Assembly: GCA_001600175.1 (NCBI GenBank)
Contig: BCJC01000006.1
Span: 1,801,973-1,865,972 of the forward strand
Length of the DNA: 64,000 bases
Reading direction: 5' to 3'
From: Erythrobasidium yunnanense
Taxonomy: Eukaryota > Basidiomycota > Cystobasidiomycetes > Erythrobasidiales > Erythrobasidiaceae
Shown here one piece after another: positions 56,191 to 64,000 of this stretch. Numbering within the stretch: position 1 is the first letter of the stretch; every line of letters starts with the position of its first letter. A program made the position numbers and the translations under genes. The notes below the pieces were generated by a model. The model had not been told where the DNA came from and made no database searches. It worked only from the letters and a program-made list of their open reading frames with translations.

Positions 56191-59100
56191 ATGATGCGCG
56201 CTGTCCGGTCACTCGATGGCTTCACCCGTGACCTCGATGGCTATCTCCCTCCAAATGCAACGCTTGAGGGCCTTTATGGCGTCCTCTCAGAGCTTCACGA
56301 GATCCCAGTCGAAGCCCTGATTGTAATGCATCCGTCTGGCCGGCAAGTGGATCGCGAGACATTGCATGGCCTGCTCGACGGTAGCAGCGACTCTCATAGT
56401 CATAGACAATCTCAGGGCTCTGGGAACGATGCAGGTGGTCCGGGAACCATCTATCTATTCGACCGCGAGCTGCTCCAACTGGATCTAGACAGTCAGGAAG
56501 GTGTGGACTTCATGAAGGCTATGGAGGTGGACATGGATGTCGTACTTGAAAGGACTCATGGAGATTGTAAGGCGGGCACTTGCAATATCAGCATCTTTAG
56601 CTGACGCACCTCTTACCGAATGTATACAGCTACTAAGCAGCTCGAAGTGACGTTGGAGATGACAGAATGCGTGCGGCATCAGCGAGCTGCATTGAAAGCA
56701 GCTGTGCTCAATCTGGAGCGACATCGCGGCGGACGTCAAGAAGGCATCAACGCCTACAAGCACTTCGCATCACCCATGCTCTCCGAGTATCGCAACCTCC
56801 TCTCTACCTATCCCGCTTCGATAGCACTCGTCAGCCGTATAAAGGTCACGCGCACGACACACAGTCCAAGGTCTATTAGCGACACATCTGGCAGGGATCG
56901 CGCTATAGTGGAGTACGTAAGCCTCGATAAGATGGATAGCGTGAAAGATACTTGTAAGAAGACGCTGGATGAGATACAACGAAAGGACAGAGAGCTGGAG
57001 ACTATTTTGAAGAGCGTGAACGAGGGGACCGAGCAGCTAAGGCTGGAGATGAATGAGGAGTACGTACCTATCCGACTGACAAACCAATTGGTGTGATGCT
57101 GCGATGCTAACATACGTCTTCGACAGCCTCGAAGACTTGAACGAGTGCGAGCGAGATGCAAGGGAGGCCCACTCACGCGCTGTCGAGCTTCTGAATGACA
57201 GCAATGTAGCTGCGCAAGCTCGGCAGGAGCTGTCAGATCTGGACGCAGAAGCTGTTGGGCGTTTGCGGTATCTTGTCCCACGAAAGGTAAGCTAAGCCGG
57301 CTGAAGCCGCTGGGACAAGTTGGCTAACTGCTTCACACCCAACAGAACGTTGAAACACATCAACTCGTAAACTCCTTACAGCGTATTGCGGGTCTGCAGA
57401 GTCAGATCGCAGCCACTTCCGACCTTATTACCGCCTTACACCACGATCTGCGGACCAAATGCGATGGCTTCAAGCATCTTGGGCGATTGAATAGCCTGGT
57501 CCCAGCATATGCAGCGTCGATAGCAGAAGCTATCCGGAGGCGTCTTTACAGTATGCTGTTCTAAGCGATCCAGACTACTCTGCTCCTGCTAATATGACTG
57601 CACTGCTGCTAGACAAACTCTTCACGACATCCTCAGGGTCGTTCGCGGAGCTATATGGCAAACTCAGCGCAGACGAAAAGAAGAGACGCGGTGTCTATCA
57701 AGCAGAGTATGCAGGCAAATTGCCCTGGGAAACACCTGGACTAGATCAGGCGGTACTTGGACTGGAAGTAGAGCTTCGTAGCTCTTCCGCAAGCTTGCCA
57801 CCTGCTGGCAGGGAGGACAAGCAGAGTAATCAGCCGGAAATCACCATGGAAGACTTTGACAGTAGGTACTGTTCGAAACATCTACGCGTAAGACGGAAGC
57901 TGAGACAGAAACATCATCCATGAAGCATTGTCAGCGACTCTGACGGAGATCGAGGATGGATTGTCACCCGAGGACATGCCGGCTGGCGGGCTTCTGCATC
58001 CTGTCCGAAAAGCCATCAACCTGGTCGCCAAGTTCAAGAAGCAGATCTCCGATCTTCAGCAAGACTTCGACAAGCTATCAGCCAGTGAGTGATCATGCTT
58101 CACAGACAACAATTCGCAAACCTGTTCAGCTAAGTCCATGTGTCTTGCTTCAGAAATGGACGACACGCAAGACGACGTCACTTCCATATCTGTCTCGGTC
58201 TCCGACAATGCTGCTCTGAGAGCAATAGAGGAGAAGAGAATGGAGCTAGAGCGAGAATTGCAAGCTGAAAGAGGCAGCCGCGAACAAGAGACGGCTGAGC
58301 TGAACTTCAGGATCGCAGAACTGCAAAGGTCAGGATCTGATCGCGACCAGGCAATGGAGGCGATGGAGACTAAGCTGCGAGAGGCTATTGCACGAGCTGA
58401 GCAAGCTGAGACTGCGCAAAAGAACTCTGCTGAAGAGAGTGCTCGTCGGTCGGAAGAGCTCGATAGTATGCAGAGGCGCCTCGAGGAGGCTGAGGCAAGA
58501 ACATTGGATGCCCACAAGCGATCGGAGAGAGGTCAAGAGCAACAACGTGAAGCCTTGGAAGCTCTAGGAGAAAAGGAGAGGCTACTTCGAGAGTATCAGT
58601 CTGAAGCTGAGATCGACAAAGCAACGCTTGAGAAGGAGCTCAACGAAGAGAAAGAAAGAGCTGCCAGCCTATTACAAGACATCGAAGCTCGCCGGCGGGC
58701 TCTTGAAGTCAATCTGTCAACCTTGCAGGAGAGCATGTCAAAGAAGGATAACCGAATTGCGGACCTTGAAAACATGTGCAAGGAAAGACGCATCTCGATG
58801 GATGAACAGCAAAAGCAGCTGAAAAAGAAGGAGGAGCAGGATGTTGAACTCATCAAGCATACGAAAACTTTGTACGAGGGTATCGTAACCTTCTTGGCCG
58901 ACATAGTGAATGAGCGTATACCACTGGCGCCATCCAGCTCTCGCTCAAGAGAGAACAGTCTTGACGAGATTAAAGACAACGATATTACACTCTTCGTTCC
59001 TCCCACCTTCAATGACTCTTCAGCGGAAGAAGCCATCCAAAGCTTGCTACAGCTCGATAGCTCGATAGTCGAGCAAACGAAGCAGAAGATTCGCATCTGC

Positions 59101-60496
59101 GTCGATCAGCCTAAGCGATGGCAGAGGGAGTGTAGGAAGCATAAGGACAGGGCAGAGAAAGCGGTTGCAGCGCTGACAAGCAACAAGGACAAGCTAGCTT
59201 TCCGAAAGTGGGTCCGACTACCTTGACGAGCCTGGATTTTGCTGACTTGCAGACAGGTTCGCAAAGAACGACCTGGTCCTATTTCTGCCGACTCGCAATG
59301 CAAATTTGGAGGAAGTCTTCGCTGCCTTCAATGTTGTCAGTACATACCACAGGTCCTGTGCCCATTGCCGCTGATGTTGTGCTCGATCTCAGAACTGGCC
59401 TAACCACTTCCTCGACCCGACCGGAGATATGGTTGATCTGGTCAAGACAAGGGAATGTGAGTCGCAGACGACAAAATCGTGGGATGACAATACTGATAGC
59501 TCAAACACAGGGATCATCGCTCGCATCACGAACATCACCGAATATGTCGTTGAGTCGACCGACACCGAAGGAAACCCTTATTCTCTACAACTGGGCAGTA
59601 AGTACTTCAAACTGCTTGCGGAGCCTTGGAAGAGAGGATCTGGGTCTAGCAAAGTGAAGGAAATGCCAAACATGCCGAAAGACGATCCTGAACTACAGAC
59701 GGTTCCTTCGGCACGGAGCGAAACAGTCCAGAAAATAGAGGCAGAGGTATCCTCGGGACGACCAGGCATTCTACAAGACACGCTACCACGTGAAGGCGCC
59801 ACAGCTGCTGGCACGAGCGCAAGCAGCCCACAGCCATCGTCTTCGACACCTCTTCCACTTGCCAGACAGTCTGTCATGACAGAATTAACGGGATCAGCAT
59901 ACACTCTGATTAACGGGCCGCCGTCAGAACTCTCACGTCCGGATCTGCCTAAAGCTGTCACCTCACCGTTGCCGGCATCAAGTCTGACCGCTCAACGACC
60001 GGCGCGCCTCTCTCCCATTTTGGATCACCCTTCCCCTCCTCTTCCTCTCGCCGGGCCTACGAATCGAGAGGAGTCAAAGGAGAATATCATTTCGCGATCT
60101 ATTGGCGAGGCGGCTCCAGCTTTTCTCCCTATTTCCAAGACAGCCCCGAGAAGGATTGTCAGGTCCGCGACAACGTCTGGAGCCTTATCGAGTAGCATCC
60201 CAAGATCTTTCTCGTCAGGAGACTCTCACTCGCATTCTTCTTCTATCAACAAGCGTATGCGCTCGAGCAACTATCTCATGTCGATGTCACCCTCGAAGGC
60301 TCCAGCTACCACCTCCACGACCAGCTCCAGCATGACTCATGAGCGTTCGTGGTCACCACCCTCTCGCTCTACACAGACAATTGGGCGCTATTCAGGAAAG
60401 AAAGGATCAACCGCCCGAAGAGAAGCGAGCTCGCCGGCTCTGGCATCGCAGTCGAGCGTCGCTGACCTATTACGATCTATCACGGATGGTCATTAA
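56191..60496 (+). CDS. ATG11: Atg11-type autophagy scaffold
   Basis: Scaffold for selective autophagy that links cargo receptors to the Atg1 kinase at the pre-autophagosomal site. Many exons. The N-terminal region has a ubiquitin-like-looking start (RSLDGFTRDLDGYLPPN, LSELHEIPVEALIVM) and the family motif TIYLFDRELLQLDL. The middle contains helical exons (RHRGGRQEGINAYKHFASPM, LEDLNECERDAREAHSRAV, KLPWETPGLDQ) and a long coiled coil encoded by about 58150-59205 (EEKRMELERELQAERGSREQ onward). The conserved C-terminal ATG11 domain is FAKNDLVLFLPTRN, EEVFAAFN, HFLDPTGDMVDLVKTRE, IIARITNITEYVVES and YSLQLGSKYFKLLAEPW. A Ser/Pro-rich tail of about 290 residues follows to TAA 60494-60496. Start MMRAVRSLDG is the first ATG of the frame. 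Intron joins between 57090 and 58150 are by eye. Confidence 0.85.
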
Positions 60497-60679
60497 CCCT
60501 CGTTACACATACTTAGCGCAATAATCAGTTTAAATCAGTTCCGGTGTAGCAATTTGTCCTGTTGTCGTATATGTCAGTCAGGGCACGGTCCTAAAGCATT
60601 ACTGATTTGATTTGTGTATCGCGCTCGCAAGTAACGATAGTCGAAAAAAACAAAGACCGCGCCATAGAACCAGGATCGA

Positions 60680-61650
60680 CTACACATCCCGCTGGTGACT
60701 GCTCAAAACATCGTCTGACCAGTTTAAGAACTGTCCAGAAAGCTGTGGATCTGCCTTCACGGCCAGAGATGCGAGTACATAGCCTGGCTTCGCAGGCGGG
60801 ACTCTCTTCCCCTGCTCTTTGATGTCGACAAAGCGTTTACTTCGAGTACTATCAGCTTCGCCTGAAGTGGCATCGATGGAGGACTTACTAGTCCGCTGGA
60901 GACATGTGGTCTTTGCCCTTAGATAAGACTTCATCCTGCATCGCCGTCTCAAGCACACCTGGCCGAATAGCAACGAAGGTGACATCCGGCTCTTCCGCAG
61001 CGACTGTCCGACACAGACTGTTCATTGCAGCTTTTGATGCGTTGTATGCTCCCCAAGCTGTGTAATTTCCTGTAGCTGCCCCAGACGAGGTGAAGACTAC
61101 TTTGCCGTTCGTCGTCCTCAGATGCGGTAGGGCGACCTGTAAGATCGATACCAAGGAGAAGAAGTTGACATCGAAGGCTTTCTGAATGTCATTTTAGCCA
61201 TGAGCTGGCTGCTTCCGCTGACTTCGGTACCTTGAAGCTGGCGATATCAGCATTCGCTATTGACGAGACTGGATCCAATGTGCCGCTGTGTTCCGTAAGT
61301 TCAGTTTGCTAAGTGATGAGAAAGTCTTCGGAAGGATGCATACGCGTTCAGAATCAGTCCCTCCAAGCTACCAAACTTCGTGATGGCATGTTCTACGGCT
61401 TTCTGCAGTTCCGATGTCATTACGGCGCGTGTTATGGTGTATCTGGAAGCACCTTCTGATCAAGCTCTTCTGCGACGTCGCCTTGTACATGGGAGAGTTG
61501 GCTTTCGTGCTTTGCTTTCAAATCCGAAAGCTCGGAGGAGATGCTGCGCGAAAGGACGACGACATTGGATTGAAAGGTTTGCAGCAGAGTTCGCACACAT
61601 TCAAGGCCGAGACCTTTAGAGCCGCCTGTCACGATGATGGTTTTAGACAT
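60680..61650 (-). CDS. short-chain dehydrogenase/reductase (benzil/sepiapterin-reductase-like)
   Basis: Classical SDR, probably NADPH-dependent and cytosolic. Begins MSKTIIVTGGSKGLGLECVR, whose TGGSKGLG is the cofactor-binding TGxxxGxG motif. Further: SHVQGDVAEE, LEGLILNAGTLDPVSSI (NAG motif), KAFDVNFFSLVSILQVALPH, KVVFTSSGAATGNYTAWGAY (catalytic Ser) and YNASKAAMN (catalytic Tyr-x3-Lys), then AIRPGVLETAMQDE. The C-terminus contains KPGYVLASLAVKADPQLSGQ and FLNWSDD. Four exons; about 255 residues, the usual length. The arrangement resembles yeast Yir035c/Irc24, which act on diketones such as benzil, but the substrate is unknown here. Confidence 0.88.
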
Positions 61651-61745
61651 GATTTAGGAATGAAGAAAAGGTGCATTATGCTTCTAGTATGCTACAATGG
61701 TGTTTATCTAGCAGTTGAACTCGCTACATGATCAAGGATATTACT

Positions 61746-63265
61746 CTATCTCAGGACGATCGCGTCCAAATCGGCTTGTAGGGTATCTAGACTGCCCGAC
61801 TCCATGCAGGGATAGCCATTACGCTCCTCCCTGTGTGTGTCTATGAATGAGCTCAGCAGGCTAGCACGGCGGAAGTCACCAGTCATGGATTGCCGACGAC
61901 TGCTGTCCCTACTGGAGCCGCTGTCGTCATCTGTGCTGAAGCCCAAGCTGGGAGTATCGAGTCCTTCAGGAGTATCGTCTTGTGCAAGGTAAGGCTCCTC
62001 GTATGCGGAACATCTCATTGGCTCGACGGACAGACGGGACCGCCGTAGCCATTCATGCTGCAAAGCTTGCTTGATAGAGGGCCGATTGGCTTCTCGCTGA
62101 GCAGTCAGGAGTCGCACAAAGTCCTTGGCTATCAAGAGACGTGGTTCAGCGTGTGGTAGTACTCAAGTGTGTCGCATCAGCCTACCTTCATCGCTAACCC
62201 CGGCAAAAGGCTCTTCATACAGGATAACACCTCGCGTCAAGGTCTGCTTGATGACCGCTCTAGGGTCTTGAGAGTTCCACGGCGACCAGCGCGAAAGAAT
62301 ACCATATGCTGCACAGGGCGAACACATTGTTAATCAACGAACAGGAATTCCGAAGCCCTGAAGAGCACTCACCGACAATCCCTGCACTGTAGGTATCGAA
62401 TTTCTTCCCGAACCCGTTGCCAGCGTAGACTTCCGGAGGTACGTAGCCTACAATCCAACTTTAGCATGCTAGCAGCTCGTGGAGCCCCAATCTCCTCACC
62501 TGGCGTGCCTGCCATATCATGTAATCTCTCTGTGTCTGATGAACCTTTGCTTCGCAGTACGACGGCCAGCCCGAAGTCTGCCAATGCAAAGTCCAGAAGA
62601 TCGTCTTCATTGCGGTACAGGATATTGTCTGGCTTGATGTCCCGATGTATCAGGCCATGATCTTGGAGGAAATCAATAGCACTCTGAATGGATATATAGA
62701 TCAGTTAAAGTCAATCTTCCAGCATCTTAGGACCGCACAAGTAGTTTGAACATGAAGTCTTGGGCATCACGTTCGGAAAGCTTCCCAAACTTGGTGAGGT
62801 AACGAGTAAGGTCTCCTCCAGAAGCCAATTCCATGGCGATGTAGTATCTATCAGGTCCTTCTTGAAAGTCTAGCAGGCGGATGATATCGTCGCGATTTTG
62901 GATTGTCGCGGCATCGTCTAGTTCTCGCAAGCGGCGAAAGAGCTTCTTCTGCTGTTTACGGTCGCGCATAACTTGTTTGCTGACGATCTTCAATGCGATA
63001 TCTCTGCCCAGCTTCGCGCTGTACACCTTTTCGACGCCTGCAGGAAAAGCTTGGTCATCAAGGATAACGCAGAGGGTCGGTCGGGGCAGCTAACGCGATG
63101 CATTTCCACGTCCAAGGATGATACGGTCTTCAGGATAATGGTAGTCTGCTTCGCCATGGTCAGCGATCTTTTGTATGGGTATCAGAGAGATAAAGATTCT
63201 TTACCTTCGAGCTTTTCATCCAATGACTGCTTTTCGGTCTTCCAAGGGATGCGTAGATTGACCAT
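61746..63265 (-). CDS. CaMK-like serine/threonine protein kinase
   Basis: Protein kinase with calmodulin-kinase-like features. Starts MVNLRIPWKTEKQSLDEKLE, next exon YPEDRIILGRGNASR completing a glycine loop across an intron, VYSAKLGRDIALKIVSKQVM (ATP-binding Lys), YYIAMELASGGDLTRYL, HRDIKPDN (catalytic Asp), ADFGLAVVLRS (metal-binding DFG), AGTPG followed after an intron by YVPPEVYAGNGFGKKFDTYS, YGILSRWSPWNSQDP, AKDFVRLLTAQREANRPSI and ALQHEWL. All catalytic residues are present. The C-terminal about 90 residues are Ser-rich (SRDSSRRQSM) without a recognised calmodulin-binding segment. Six or so introns. Adjacent to a related kinase gene upstream on the same strand. Confidence 0.87.
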
Positions 63266-63502
63266 TGTGTAAATGTATAGACTATTGTAGCTATGCCAGC
63301 ATGCAGTAGCAGAAATGGTGCATTGCGATTGGAATGATAGTGATTACTCAGATTAGTCAGATGCTGATAAGCGAGGCGAACTGGAGGGAGATTTGACAAG
63401 TACTGATGACTATACTACAGCTATTAGAATGACAACGCAATGAGAGCGGTAGACCGCACAACCGAGTGAAAGCTACAGAGAAGAGGAATACAGACAGATA
63501 TT

Positions 63503-64000
63503 TCACGCTTGAGCAGCAATTTCCGGTGCCAGATCATTCTCTTCCGCATGGTGCGTAAGAGCTTTAGCAAGTTCACAGCCTTCGTAGAGAGTTTGTGCTT
63601 TAGCAGTCTTTGTCCGTACTAGGTTCTGTGGAACGGGTGCAGGCTCCTTTCCACCTTCTCCGGCGGAAGTCTGCAGCCAGGGGTGTTTCAGAGCCTCCTT
63701 AGCCAATGGCCGCTTCTCTGGATTCTTCTCCACGAGCATGGAAATAAAGTCTTTGGCTGGAAAAAAGATAACAAATTCAGTAGAGCCCGTGGTGTTATGA
63801 CCATGCCGACCTCACCCTCTTCGCTGACTCCTTCCCAATGCGACGCGTAAAATTTAACAGGCAGAGTCATGGTTTCCGCCATCAGCTGCTTGGGTTCGCT
63901 CGAGTTCCACGGCGACCAGCTCGAGAGCGCGATATATCCTAGAACACCGATACCGAAGAGATCACTATAGTATGCACGTCAGCCTTATATTGCGACTGGA
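63503..64000 (-). CDS. second CaMK-like kinase, 3' part, cut by the window edge
   Basis: Only the end of the gene is in the window. The edge exon reads YSDLFGIGVLGYIALSSWSP, WNSSEPKQLMAETMTLPVKF and HWEGVSEE (subdomains IX-X), and the last exon, about 63757-63503, AKDFISMLVEKNPEKRPLAK, EALKHPWLQ and a 50-residue polar tail ending EIAAQA. The SWSPWNSSEP stretch parallels SRWSPWNSQDP of the neighbour, so the two genes are probably tandem duplicates. The catalytic half lies beyond the right edge. Confidence 0.8.

Overview
The window looks like nuclear DNA of a fungus, most probably a basidiomycete. Nearly every gene is broken by short introns of about 45-65 bases with GTRNGT-type donors and CAG/TAG acceptors, base composition is close to balanced, and the gene set is fungal (Num1/ApsA cortical anchor, white-collar photoreceptor, Atg11, Ecm4-type glutathionyl-hydroquinone reductase, Ssu1/TehA-type transporter). 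No rRNA, tRNA, CRISPR or recognisable transposon was found. The assignment to Basidiomycota is an inference from gene structure and protein flavour; I do not name a genus.

Layout, left to right. 0.5-6.8 kb, plus strand: an MDR-family NAD(P)H oxidoreductase, then mitochondrial DNA polymerase gamma. 6.9-9.6 kb, minus: an SH3-PX-BAR sorting nexin. 10-12.8 kb, plus: the succinate dehydrogenase flavinylation factor Sdh5 and an Ssu1-like transporter. 13.0-13.4 kb, minus: a DUF4326 gene that looks broken. 13.8-21.5 kb, plus: a roughly 2,486-residue Num1-type coiled-coil/PH protein. 22-25.4 kb, plus: a white-collar-1-like LOV/PAS/GATA protein. 25.8-27.4 kb, minus: pyruvate dehydrogenase kinase. 28.9-31 kb, plus: an aquaglyceroporin. 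31.5-33.3 kb: divergent ribosomal protein genes RPP2 (minus) and RPS15 (plus).

33.9-41.7 kb is the accessory-looking part: four minus-strand paralogues of an unrecognised MYND zinc-finger family in a head-to-tail row, with conserved exon phases, a very short first exon, and the 3' end of what appears to be a fifth copy wedged between the first two. It is the least ordinary region of the window.

42.2-64 kb returns to housekeeping genes: a Sly41-type triose-phosphate-translocator-family carrier (plus), an unrecognised acidic/basic nuclear-looking protein (minus), an Ecm4-like reductase (minus), an unrecognised serine-rich protein (minus), Pwp2/Utp1 of the small-subunit processome (minus), Atg11 (plus, divergent from PWP2), a short-chain dehydrogenase (minus) and two tandem related protein kinases (minus), the second cut by the window edge.

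No operon-like logic links the genes. Several serve mitochondria (polymerase gamma, Sdh5, Pdk, and Num1, which in yeast tethers mitochondria to the cortex), but they are interspersed with unrelated genes. Exon joins were made by eye from splice signals and reading-frame continuity; where I summed exons (MDR, polymerase gamma, Sdh5, Num1, white collar, aquaporin, RPP2, RPS15, Sly41, SNX) the total was divisible by three.
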